Source: Moanibacter sp964542645 (GTDB lineage Bacteria; Verrucomicrobiota; Verrucomicrobiia; Opitutales; UBA2987). Taken from it: a stretch of 64,000 bases of DNA. Made by a program: the position numbers and the translations under genes. Each line of letters opens with the position of its first letter. Positions within the stretch are counted from its first letter, which is position 1. The DNA lies in NCBI GenBank assembly GCA_964542645.1, contig CAZIUG010000008.1, positions 248,001 to 312,000 on the forward strand. The letters run 5' to 3'. Below the pieces are notes generated by a model. It was given only the letters and a program-made list of their open reading frames with translations. It did no database searches and had not been told where the DNA came from. Positions 54,459-62,787 of this stretch are shown here, piece after piece.

Positions 54459-54992
54459 ATGGCGAAAGCTCAATTAGCCAGCCGAGTAAAACGGATCCTT
54501 GCTCTCCTTTGGTCCGAGAGGAAAGCATTAGATGATGCACTAGAAAATCTTAGAAAAGCATTTGGCTCCATCGATTACTCTGGGGAAGATCACCTTTTCA
54601 CTCACACTGATTACTACCATGCAGAAATGGGATCTAACCTCAAAAGGCGTCTGATTTCTTTTAGGGAACTTGCTCCACCAGAATCAATCGTCGAGGCAAA
54701 GATCAATTGTAATTTGATCGAAGAACAAAGTGGTTCGCCAAACCGCCGAGTAAACCTTGACATCGGTTATCTTGATCACGGCAAAGTAATCCTCGCTAGT
54801 TTCAAACCGGCTGGCCACAAAATCTATCTCGGACAAGGCATCTACGTCGACCTTATCGCCCATTACCACAACCGAAGATATAAACCCCTCGATTGGACAT
54901 TTCCAGATTTCCTAAACCAAACCTACGACTCCGATCTCTTCACAATTCGCGAAATCTACCTTAAACAGTTCCGAACCACTCTGAAATGCTGA
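54459..54992 (+). CDS. DUF4416 family protein
   Basis: A 177-residue protein recognisable as DUF4416 by LFTHTDYYHAEMG, the SFRELAPPESIVEAKINCN block, VNLDIGYLDHGKVILASFKPAGHKIYLGQGIY, and DWTFPDF. The family is of unknown function and usually appears alone or near nucleotide metabolism genes. Here it follows an SDR gene by 12 nt. The presence of conserved His, Asp and Glu suggests an enzyme, but nothing more can be claimed. Confidence 0.85.
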   Translation: MAKAQLASRVKRILALLWSERKALDDALENLRKAFGSIDYSGEDHLFTHTDYYHAEMGSNLKRRLISFRELAPPESIVEAKINCNLIEEQSGSPNRRVNLDIGYLDHGKVILASFKPAGHKIYLGQGIYVDLIAHYHNRRYKPLDWTFPDFLNQTYDSDLFTIREIYLKQFRTTLKC

Positions 54993-55212
54993 CCCTATGC
55001 CCCTTTCACGGCAGTAAACCGCGAATCTATAATGCTCTAAAGTACTTGTTTTAATGATTGTCAGAATTTATTCAAGTAGGCCCTGTTAGCCTCAATTACT
55101 CCAAGGATTCCAGGAAGAAAAAACACCTAAAATCCAAGTAGATCGATAACTAAACCTGGCGCACCTAGCAAATAGCCATAAGCTGAGATTATCCTATAAC
55201 AGAATCTACTGT

Positions 55213-55788
55213 TTACCGTTTGCGGGCCATTCTTCGTCTTCTCTTTCCCTCTTTCCACGGGATCTCAGAGATACCGGCTTCATGATTGGCAAAGAGTGCC
55301 AGCATAAAAAGTAGGTCCGAAAGACGATTGAGATAGGCGAGGACCGACTCTTCCACCACATTATTCTCACTCAAACCTATTACACTTCTTTCTAAACGCC
55401 TCGCAATAGAACGCGAAACGTGTAACCGAGCAGCGAGCTCAGAACCACCGGGAAGTACAAAATTTTTCAATTTAGGCAATCCAGCACCAAACTCGTCAAC
55501 CTGATCTTCCACCCACCCGACATCAATATCGGAAGGGTCTTCATCTTCCACCCTCGCCCCCCCCTTAGAAAACAGCTGAACACCTAACGCAAAAAGACAA
55601 CTTTGCACTTTTTCAATAACCCTGGAGATCGAGTCGATTTCAGAAATTGATCGGACCATACCCAACGAAGAATTTAATTCGTCCAAAATGCCTATTATCT
55701 CGACTAAATCCGAGTCTTTTCGCATCCGACTCCCGTCTAGATTGGAAGTCATTTTTTTATCCCCCCTGCGAGTATAGAGTTTACTCAT
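55213..55788 (-). CDS. PduO-type cob(I)alamin adenosyltransferase
   Basis: A 191-residue helical-bundle adenosyltransferase that transfers adenosyl from ATP to cob(I)alamin. Conserved elements are KLYTRRGDKKMTS (a variant of the TRTGDxGxT loop with a non-canonical KM), VLPGGSELAARLHVSRSIARRLER and YLNRLSDLLFMLA. The last dozen residues are very basic (GKRRRRMARKR), an unusual tail. Its product serves adenosylcobalamin-dependent enzymes elsewhere. It is monocistronic. Confidence 0.9.
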   Translation of the reverse strand: MSKLYTRRGDKKMTSNLDGSRMRKDSDLVEIIGILDELNSSLGMVRSISEIDSISRVIEKVQSCLFALGVQLFSKGGARVEDEDPSDIDVGWVEDQVDEFGAGLPKLKNFVLPGGSELAARLHVSRSIARRLERSVIGLSENNVVEESVLAYLNRLSDLLFMLALFANHEAGISEIPWKEGKRRRRMARKR

Positions 55789-56258
55789 TGTAAAACCAAA
55801 CCTTAATAAGATTCCTTTGCAATAATCTGAAAAAGCGCTCTCATGTAACCCGCAGCTTTATCAACATTCCCTGTGATCTACTAGTTGTAAGCGTTCTTAA
55901 CTTTCCAAAAAATTTACCAGCGGAAAAAAACTGCTCTAATCTAGACCAAATCAATGCTCGGAGATGGTTTTTCCTCCGAGCAAATTTCAAATTTGGTAAG
56001 ATCGTACTGAGGTAAAATTGGCGATCAAGTTCCGATATGGCAATCTGTGAAAGAGTCTGAATCATCACTTACTAGCAGTATTTTGATCGTCTTGACAGCA
56101 CTCACTTCCCCAGGATTTCTACCTATGGTCCATCCTAAAAAACCACAGAAGAAAAATATATAACCAAATTTATGCCGTTTCGACTTTTTAATACCCTCAA
56201 ATCTAGATTGATAATCTGTCATTGCCGGATAGCCTAAAAATTACTATCTGAATCTAGA
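55789..56258. other. Divergent intergenic region
   Basis: About 470 nt between the adenosyltransferase and DUF445 genes. Two short minus-strand frames (55841-56068 and 56025-56222) lack family resemblance. No cobalamin riboswitch was recognised upstream of the adenosyltransferase. Confidence 0.4.
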
Positions 56259-56876
56259 ATGGAGTACTGGTTTCTAATTTCGATTCCCTTTTTCACTGCC
56301 CTTATAGGGTGGTTAACTAATAAAGTCGCAATAAAGATGCTCTTTCGCCCTATGAGGCCAGTCCATATTTTTGGCTGGGTCTGGCAGGGACTGGTCCCTA
56401 GGCGGCAGTCTGAAATCGCTGCCAGAACCGGAGAAATTGTGGAAAAAGAGCTCTTGGGTAAACATATTATTCGCGAGAATATCGAGCGGGTTGACCTTGC
56501 GCCGTATCTCCAAGACCTTGCAGCTCAATTAATTGATGAGGGTATTAGCGGTTTTGTGAAGAAAATCCCTCTCCTCGGAAGTTTCATCGATGAAACCAAG
56601 CTCGAAACTCTTCGCAACGTTGTATCCAAGGAAGCTGCCAAAATGGCGCCAACCATCCGATCAAAACTCGCCGAAGAAGCCGAACAGAAACTGGATATCA
56701 GCTCCTATGTAGAATCTCAAATAAACTCTTTCGACCTAGATCAGCTCGAAAGAGTTGTCCATCAAGTTGCAAATAAAGAATTCAGCACTATCGAGCTCCT
56801 CGGCGGCGTCCTAGGCTTCGTCGTCGGACTACTTCAACTCCTTCTACTTCTCGTCTCCGGCATTATCACCCTCTGA
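56259..56876 (+). CDS. DUF445 family membrane protein
   Basis: A 205-residue protein of the DUF445 family. The N-terminal hydrophobic segment with GWLTNKVAIKMLFRP and the VPRRQSEIAARTGEIVEKELL block are typical; a second hydrophobic helix lies at the C-terminus (GVVGFVVGLLQLLLLLVSGIITL-like). The middle is an amphipathic helical stretch. Function is unknown. Length is within the range of the short subfamily. Confidence 0.88.
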   Translation: MEYWFLISIPFFTALIGWLTNKVAIKMLFRPMRPVHIFGWVWQGLVPRRQSEIAARTGEIVEKELLGKHIIRENIERVDLAPYLQDLAAQLIDEGISGFVKKIPLLGSFIDETKLETLRNVVSKEAAKMAPTIRSKLAEEAEQKLDISSYVESQINSFDLDQLERVVHQVANKEFSTIELLGGVLGFVVGLLQLLLLLVSGIITL

Positions 56877-56896
56877 CGCCTTCTCTCATGCTTACA

Positions 56897-58519
56897 TCAG
56901 CTCTCAGCCGCAATTTTCTCAATTGCTCCGAGGTCCAACTTCCCTGATGCGAGGCAAGGAATTTCAGATACCTTTTTAATTTTTCTTGGAATCCAGAGGT
57001 TTGGGAGACCTGCTGAGATCAGCTTTTCTCGAATCTCACCCACCGAGATGTCTTCAGTCGTAAGAAGTACAAGTGCCTCACCTTTTTTCTCATCCGTTAT
57101 TCCAGTAACGGCGATAGCTGGACATTCACTGTCAGAAATACCGAACGCATCTGCTATATACTCTTCAATGGTTCCATGGGGGACAGCTTCACCCCCGATT
57201 TTTGAGAACCTCCGTATCCTCCCTTCGATAAAAATAAACCCGTCATCATCAACCCGAGCTAGATCACCAGTCGTAAGCCATCCGTTCCGGATTGTCTTCC
57301 GAGTCTTCTCCGCATCCCCAAGATAACCTTGGAATATATTCGGTCCCCGCAATTCGAGAATCCCAACCTCATTGACCGGCATCTCTTTCCCGCTCTCTAT
57401 ATCTACAACTTTCGCCGCCATTCCCGGGAAAAGCCGTCCTACAGAACCTGTGCGATTAACCGGCCCCCCTCCCGGAAGATATTCCGGTACAAAACTCTCC
57501 AATAAATTCGTACTTACGACAGGTGATGTCTCCGTCAGGCCGTATCCTTCAAGATATGTTGACCCAAATTGCTCCTCCCACCTCTCCTTAAAACCGGCGG
57601 GGGTTTTCTCGGCACCAGCGATAACAATATTTAGACTTTTCAAATCATCGGGTTTAGCCTGCCTGAAATAAGGACGGAAAAAGGTAGGAGCACCGACGAT
57701 TATACTCACCTTCTCTTCTTTAACAACCTGGACAATCCTTCGGGTCTCGAGTGGCGAAGGGACCGTTGCCACTCTAAAATCGTACAGGATCGGGCACCAT
57801 AGGGTAACCGTAAACCCAAAACTATGGAACATTGGGAGACAGGCCATGACCGTTTCATTCGTCCCTAAAAGCCCACAGTCCGATATCTGTTGGCAGTTAG
57901 AAAGGATGTTACGATGCGTGAGAATAACTCCCTTTGGTTCTCCTGTGCTCCCGCTACTGAACAGGAGGGCTGCCTCCTCTCTATCTCCTTCAGAAGGAAT
58001 TGAGAAAAGCTTTAATAGTAACCTAACCGGAAAGATCCAAACCAAGATCAGCCAACTAACAATCGATAGCTTGCTTAATTTACCAATCTCTCGGGTTAGG
58101 TCTCGAGTGTCTCCCACCCATGGAACATCCTGAACCTTTTCCTTAACCGCATCAGCCGTTATAATTGTCTCAATACCTGACCTGTTAATACTAGACTCAA
58201 TTGAGGAACGGCCAGCTGTGAAATTCAAGTTGACTGGCACTTTACCGGAAAACACAACAGCAAGGTTGGTGACAAATGCACCGACACCAGGTGGAAGAAT
58301 AATTCCCACCCGCGTTCCTGGAATCGTCTGCCTCCAAAACTTTGACAGCATCATTGAGACAGCCAGCAACTTTCCCGCTGTAAAAACTCGGCGCTCCGCC
58401 GTCCTATCAATTACAATAGAACGACCAGGCCTACGCGCCAGAGCCCGAAAGGATCTCTCCGCAAGGTGGCTTTTGAGAAATGTTTGGTTCTGATATTCTG
58501 CCTCTCCGTGGTCGATCAT
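56897..58519 (-). CDS. AMP-dependent acyl-CoA/acyl-ACP synthetase (Aas-like)
   Basis: A 540-residue ANL-superfamily ligase. ATP-binding motif: LLFSSGSTGEPKGV; the later GYGLTETSPVV and TGDLARVDDDGFIFIEGR motifs are intact. There is a hydrophobic helical insertion (about residues 150-170), as in the synthetase half of Aas, suggesting acyl-ACP or 2-acyl-glycerophosphoethanolamine use at the membrane. The plsC-like acyltransferase half of Aas is absent. It would activate fatty acids for phospholipid repair or import. Confidence 0.88.
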   Translation of the reverse strand: MIDHGEAEYQNQTFLKSHLAERSFRALARRPGRSIVIDRTAERRVFTAGKLLAVSMMLSKFWRQTIPGTRVGIILPPGVGAFVTNLAVVFSGKVPVNLNFTAGRSSIESSINRSGIETIITADAVKEKVQDVPWVGDTRDLTREIGKLSKLSIVSWLILVWIFPVRLLLKLFSIPSEGDREEAALLFSSGSTGEPKGVILTHRNILSNCQQISDCGLLGTNETVMACLPMFHSFGFTVTLWCPILYDFRVATVPSPLETRRIVQVVKEEKVSIIVGAPTFFRPYFRQAKPDDLKSLNIVIAGAEKTPAGFKERWEEQFGSTYLEGYGLTETSPVVSTNLLESFVPEYLPGGGPVNRTGSVGRLFPGMAAKVVDIESGKEMPVNEVGILELRGPNIFQGYLGDAEKTRKTIRNGWLTTGDLARVDDDGFIFIEGRIRRFSKIGGEAVPHGTIEEYIADAFGISDSECPAIAVTGITDEKKGEALVLLTTEDISVGEIREKLISAGLPNLWIPRKIKKVSEIPCLASGKLDLGAIEKIAAES

Positions 58520-58549
58520 CTCGTAGAATTCCCGTCCTCTAATCCAGTC

Positions 58550-58947
58550 TGTTATAGATTTTACTACGCATTAAATCTTTCCTTTTGCCAGTCTGCAATA
58601 CCCTATACCGACCACCAGATTAAACCTCTTCCGAAAGGAATTGGATTGGCTTTCGAGAACGAAACTGTGTTTGGTCCTATCAACTTGTTGGGGCGAAACC
58701 CTCGCCACGCCTCTTTGAGATCCTTAAAAAAACCTTGGGCCAATTCCAGATCCCAGCCTCAGAAACTCTCTTTCTTGGAAACGACATCAGAAATGGCATT
58801 CTTCCCGCCCAAAAAACAGGATTTCGAACCGTACTCTTTGCTGGCAATATCCGCTCTCTAAGACTACGAAAGAATGAATTCGATCGCCTGGACACCGAAC
58901 CCGACATTGTGCTTACCGAACTACCGAAAATCTTATACCGTATTTAG
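58550..58947 (+). pseudogene. Decayed HAD-family hydrolase remnant
   Basis: Frame 1 of this stretch gives a convincing HAD C-terminal half: CVWSYQLVGAKPSPRLFEIL, then SETLFLGNDIRNGILPAQKTGF (the motif with the acidic metal site), ending in a TAG at 58945. The preceding residues (AIPYTDHQIKPLPKGIGLAF) continue in a different frame, and a TAA lies at 58621 in frame 1. A frameshift near 58650 and loss of the N-terminal half are therefore evident; the nucleophile motif DxD is gone, with only about 30 nt left before the divergent synthetase start. It is a pseudogene or truncated relic of a HAD hydrolase. Confidence 0.7.
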
Positions 58948-58969
58948 TTAGCTTCCCTCCCAGTCATTA

Positions 58970-59989
58970 CTATAAGTCGCGCGCACATCGGAAGCCGCAA
59001 TTCCCAGTTGAACTATCGGGTGTGTTTGAAGTTCGTGCTGCTACACGATAACGGTTACAGTAACTGAGATGGCATAGATACGATCCCCCCTTCATTACTT
59101 TCCGGTCACCAAGATCCGGCCCTCCAGGATTTTTTTTAGTCCCCCTTAAATGCCAATATGGACTAAACCAGTCGGAGCACCATTCCCAAACATTTCCCGA
59201 CATATTAAATAATCCGTATCCATTTGCAGTATATGCGTCCACTGGGGCCGTCCCTTTGAATCCGTCTCTGCCTGTGTTCTCCCCTGGGAAGGACCCCTGC
59301 CAGATATTGCATCGATGTTTGCCACGCGGTGTCAATTCATCGCCCCATGGATAGCGCTTGCTCACTAATCCTCCTCGAGCAGCATACTCCCACTCAGCTT
59401 CTGTTGGTAGACGCTTACCCGCCCAATGACAGAAGGCGATAGCATCATTCCACGACACGTGGATAACCGGATGATCCATTCTCCGCTTTAGATTTGAACC
59501 CGACCCTTCCGGCTTTCTCCAAGTACAACCATTTACCGCATACCACCACTGTAATCCCATTACCGTATGAGAGCTCTTCAGCTTTCGCTGTTTGGATCTT
59601 GGAAGCATGGTAGCAAAAACATATGACCATCCAAAACATTCCGCTTCAGTTAGGTACCCTGTCTCCTCGGAAAATTCTGCAAATTGTGCATTCGTTACCG
59701 CCTTAGAATCGAGATAAAAGTCGATTAGGGAAACCTCGCGGACCGGACCTTCTCCATCTTCCATCCAGGAATCATCATCTTCCGTCCCCATCAAGAAACT
59801 ACCCTCTTCAAGTCGAACCATCCCGTCGACCGATCCCGAGTTGGCATATGTGATGCCCTCCGCAAGATCCTTCCCGACTTTACCACTTGTTGATCCACTA
59901 GATCCGCAACCAACATTGGAGACACCACCGATCGGCTTCTCCGACGTAGACGGGGCACAGCAACTTCTGGGGTTTCCGTTCCTACTCAT
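58970..59989 (-). CDS. Formylglycine-generating enzyme (sulfatase-modifying factor)
   Basis: A 339-residue FGE-sulfatase domain protein. The catalytic copper-binding cysteines of true FGE are present as C306 and C311 in GGSYLCHLSYCNRYR, with the following AARTSNTPDSSTGNCGFRC as in human SUMF1. VRLEEGSFLMGT opens the domain; MSGNVWEWCSDWF is also typical. It oxidises the active-site cysteine of sulfatases to formylglycine. There is no clear signal peptide; residues 1-45 are Cys/Gly/Ser rich. No sulfatase gene is in the window, so clients must lie elsewhere. Confidence 0.92.
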   Translation of the reverse strand: MSRNGNPRSCCAPSTSEKPIGGVSNVGCGSSGSTSGKVGKDLAEGITYANSGSVDGMVRLEEGSFLMGTEDDDSWMEDGEGPVREVSLIDFYLDSKAVTNAQFAEFSEETGYLTEAECFGWSYVFATMLPRSKQRKLKSSHTVMGLQWWYAVNGCTWRKPEGSGSNLKRRMDHPVIHVSWNDAIAFCHWAGKRLPTEAEWEYAARGGLVSKRYPWGDELTPRGKHRCNIWQGSFPGENTGRDGFKGTAPVDAYTANGYGLFNMSGNVWEWCSDWFSPYWHLRGTKKNPGGPDLGDRKVMKGGSYLCHLSYCNRYRVAARTSNTPDSSTGNCGFRCARDL

Positions 59990-60052
59990 GATGCTAGACG
60001 TTTAGGAGGCTCGAATTCGTCGAATAAAGGAAAACGGCATGGCAGTTATTCT

Positions 60053-60628
60053 TCAATAATTCCCAATAGCTTTCCCATACGAATACTTAAATAAGGACTC
60101 CCATTCCAGCATCTGAATCATGCGACAAGAATCATTGCCTTGGTCACAGTTCTCCGTCACATCTTCACATAAATCAACAAATGCAGCTGAATTCCACATT
60201 TTCTGACTACACAGAAATGAGAATCGTGAATCACTACTTTCCTGTTCTGCTACTCCCTTTGCAGCTCTAGCGAGATCAGCATGAATCGGATGTTCCCCGA
60301 CTTTCCGGAACCAGTATTTAGAATTTTCAAAGTCACCTTCTCTCCGATGAACAATTCCGTGCCAATAACTACCGGTAGTGGTTTGGACCGATTGACATGT
60401 TCGATGTGAAGAATCTAATTCCGAGTGAAGGAGTTGAACCCCGGAAAGGCAACAAAGTGCCATCTCTTCGTCGTCTACAGCGATGCCGTTGAAAAGATCA
60501 TTAACCCTTAACTCAGAGTGCTCCTCTTGAGGAACACCCAAGGATTCTTCAGCTCTCAATTCCGGAAGCTCAGAAATTTCCAAGAATCCCCTCAGTCTCG
60601 CACCATATTTTGTCCTATCCAACACCAT
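60053..60628 (-). CDS. Conserved hypothetical protein (PVC-associated)
   Basis: A 191-residue soluble protein with the block SYWHGIVHRREGDFENSKYWFRKVGEHPIH, which I associate with an uncharacterised family widespread in Planctomycetes and Verrucomicrobia. A preceding DEEMALCCLSGVQLLHSELDSSH stretch is helical, and the protein resembles a small repeat-like helical fold. Conserved His and Glu suggest an active or binding site. No function is known. It follows the FGE gene direction on the minus strand, 60 nt upstream of it, and may be in the same unit. Confidence 0.75.
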   Translation of the reverse strand: MVLDRTKYGARLRGFLEISELPELRAEESLGVPQEEHSELRVNDLFNGIAVDDEEMALCCLSGVQLLHSELDSSHRTCQSVQTTTGSYWHGIVHRREGDFENSKYWFRKVGEHPIHADLARAAKGVAEQESSDSRFSFLCSQKMWNSAAFVDLCEDVTENCDQGNDSCRMIQMLEWESLFKYSYGKAIGNY

Positions 60629-60876
60629 GAGGAACAGGCTAACCAGCCCTCTTTTTCATGCAAACAAAAAGCCGAAAACTGAATTGGATTTTGATCTATT
60701 GTTATTTCTTATCCTCAATTCCAATCGCGTTTTGACTTATGTCCCTTCCAAGGAAGAGATTCGATTTCATCCGTACAGATCTTAATCTTACCCAACCAAA
60801 AGGCTCGAGATAAAGATAAGGCCCTAAACTCCCGAATCGGGGCAATTTTTGAGGACCATGTTCTACAGAGTTTTAC

Positions 60877-61239
60877 CTAGCCCCTCTCCGCTTTACGCTT
60901 CTCGTCGACCTTAACCGCCTGCCTGCCTACTCGCTTTCGAATAAAGTACATCCTCGCTCTCTTGACCACACTTTCCCGGTCCACTTCAATCTGAAGGATG
61001 TTTGGAGAATGAATGGGGAAAACGCGCTCAACCCCTTCCCCGTGAGATATACGTCGCACGGTGAAGGTCGCATTAACCCCCGAACCTCGACGACAAATCA
61101 CGATCCCGGAAAATATCTGGATTCGCTCCTTTCCTCCTTCGCGGACCTTGGTGTGAACTCGTACTCCGTCTCCCACCTTAAAATCCTCACGGTTGGACTG
61201 CAGTTGTTCCTCTGTTACTTCTCTTATAATCGAATTCAT
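60877..61239 (-). CDS. rplS: Ribosomal protein bL19
   Basis: A 120-residue large-subunit protein. FKVGDGVRVHTKVREGGKERIQIFSGIVICRRG, then FTVRRISHGEGVERVFPIHSPNI are diagnostic of bL19. Length is normal. Its start overlaps the trmD stop by 4 nt, as in the conserved rpsP-(rimM)-trmD-rplS operon. Confidence 0.97.
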   Translation of the reverse strand: MNSIIREVTEEQLQSNREDFKVGDGVRVHTKVREGGKERIQIFSGIVICRRGSGVNATFTVRRISHGEGVERVFPIHSPNILQIEVDRESVVKRARMYFIRKRVGRQAVKVDEKRKAERG

Positions 61240-61967
61240 GGCTTACAAATCTGGGTCGAACCATTCGCACCGACATGCCTAGCTCGCCCCGAGAGCAAAT
61301 CCGGTCGCCGGTCACGTGTTTTTTTTTCTCTTTCCCTTCTACGCCAGGTCGCAATCGCTTTATGGTCTCCCGAAAGTAGCACCTCCGGAACATCTAATCC
61401 TCTAAACTTCGCCGGTCGCGTATACTGCGGAAAAGAAAGTAAGTTTTCGATAAAGCTATCTTGGGTCAAGGACTTTTCCTCTCCCAAAAAACCCGGCACA
61501 TGACGAGCAACACAGTCAATCAGAACTCCTGCCGCCAAAGTCCCGTTGGTCAATACGTAATCTCCAATACTGATCTCACGATCGACTAAACAGTCTCTTA
61601 CTCTTTGATCAATACCTTCATAATGACCGCTCACTACGACAAGGTGAGAATTCGAAGCTAAATCCATAGCTAACTCAGAAGAAAGAGGCTCTCCATCCGG
61701 GGCCATATAGATTACGCAACATTGCGGAGAGGAGATCAGTTCAATAGCAGCGAAAAGCGGTTCGGGCTTCAGAACCATACCGGCACCCCCGCCAAAAGGC
61801 CGATCATCCATTTCTCTGGACTTATCGGGAGCCCAATCTCGGAGATTACGAATACGAAGATCAAGCAGACCTTTCCCCACCGCACGACCCACCATGCTCT
61901 CGCTCAGAAATCCGGAAACCATACCTGGAAAGAGAGTAAGAAGATCTATGGTCAACTTCGTGTCCAT
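61236..61967 (-). CDS. trmD: tRNA (guanine-37-N1)-methyltransferase
   Basis: A 243-residue SPOUT methyltransferase that methylates G37 of tRNAs reading CNN codons and prevents +1 frameshifting. LTLFPGMVSGFLSESMVGRA opens it; DDRPFGGGAGM and SGHYEGIDQRV are conserved, and the knot with SAM-binding reads SIGDYVLTNGTLAAGVLID. It follows rpsP by about 40 nt without rimM between. Confidence 0.97.
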   Translation of the reverse strand: MDTKLTIDLLTLFPGMVSGFLSESMVGRAVGKGLLDLRIRNLRDWAPDKSREMDDRPFGGGAGMVLKPEPLFAAIELISSPQCCVIYMAPDGEPLSSELAMDLASNSHLVVVSGHYEGIDQRVRDCLVDREISIGDYVLTNGTLAAGVLIDCVARHVPGFLGEEKSLTQDSFIENLLSFPQYTRPAKFRGLDVPEVLLSGDHKAIATWRRREREKKTRDRRPDLLSGRARHVGANGSTQICKP

Positions 61968-62008
61968 CTATCCTCAAACCCATGGTTTCAAAAGCGAAGT
62001 TCTCTAGA

Positions 62009-62524
62009 TCAGGAAACGGATTTCTCCTCATCCTCCTCTTGATTATCACTTTTTTCGCTCTCTATAGAAGCTTCCTCTACTGTTTCTGCAACCGCTTCTT
62101 CATTAGATTTTGCTACAGAATCCGACATTGCCTCTCCCGGATTTTCTCCGTCTTTTCCCGCTGAAACAGGATCCTCAGCAATAGCTACCGTTGTTTCCTC
62201 AATTACTTTCTCCCCTTCGGAAGAAGTTGAATCGACCCTCACTATCTCCTCCTCCATCTCTTCCAAAGGTTCATTCGGCTGCCTCCGGGCTCGCCTAATC
62301 ATCGAACATACTGTATCGGAAGGAAGTGCACCCACACTCAACCAGTGTTCGACTCGAACCAAGTTCAGGCGCAACTCATCCTCCGGCTCCTTGCCTCTCG
62401 GATTATAAACCCCCAAAAGCTCGATATACCGTCCATCTCGGGGTGACCGAGAATCCGCTGCCACAATTCGATAGTGGGCGGCATGCCTCGCCCCCCTACG
62501 TTGCATACGTAACTTAACCGACAT
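62009..62524 (-). CDS. rpsP: Ribosomal protein bS16 with long acidic C-terminal extension
   Basis: A 171-residue small-subunit protein; the conserved bS16 core is residues 1-80 (VKLRMQRRGARHAAHYRIVAADSRSPRDGRYIE), about 80-90 being the usual full length. Residues 88-171 are a low-complexity Glu/Ser/Val-rich tail of unknown role. It leads the rpsP-trmD-rplS operon. The rimM gene normally second in this operon is missing. The tail may interact with assembly factors (inference). Confidence 0.93.
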   Translation of the reverse strand: MSVKLRMQRRGARHAAHYRIVAADSRSPRDGRYIELLGVYNPRGKEPEDELRLNLVRVEHWLSVGALPSDTVCSMIRRARRQPNEPLEEMEEEIVRVDSTSSEGEKVIEETTVAIAEDPVSAGKDGENPGEAMSDSVAKSNEEAVAETVEEASIESEKSDNQEEDEEKSVS

Positions 62525-62787
62525 CTTTCTATTCCAGTATTCTCAGTACTCTCGCTGGGCGTAAGGCACCCGGACCAATCGAAGACGGCAGAGGAAAGAG
62601 CCTGCTACTCAAGATGTCAAGTCGCATTACTCCCGCAAGACAAAGATCCGAACTCTTCTCACATAGAGCAACAGCTGTATGACGGCCCCAATTATCGTTT
62701 AACAAACAACTTCTCTTACACTGACAAGAAATGGACCCTGACATCCGATGAAAACATGGAGGCAGTATCAATAGATCCTGTGCAAAA

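Noticed and set aside
55841..56222. Two short overlapping minus-strand frames upstream of the adenosyltransferase gene.
   Set aside because: They overlap each other in different frames and resemble no known protein.
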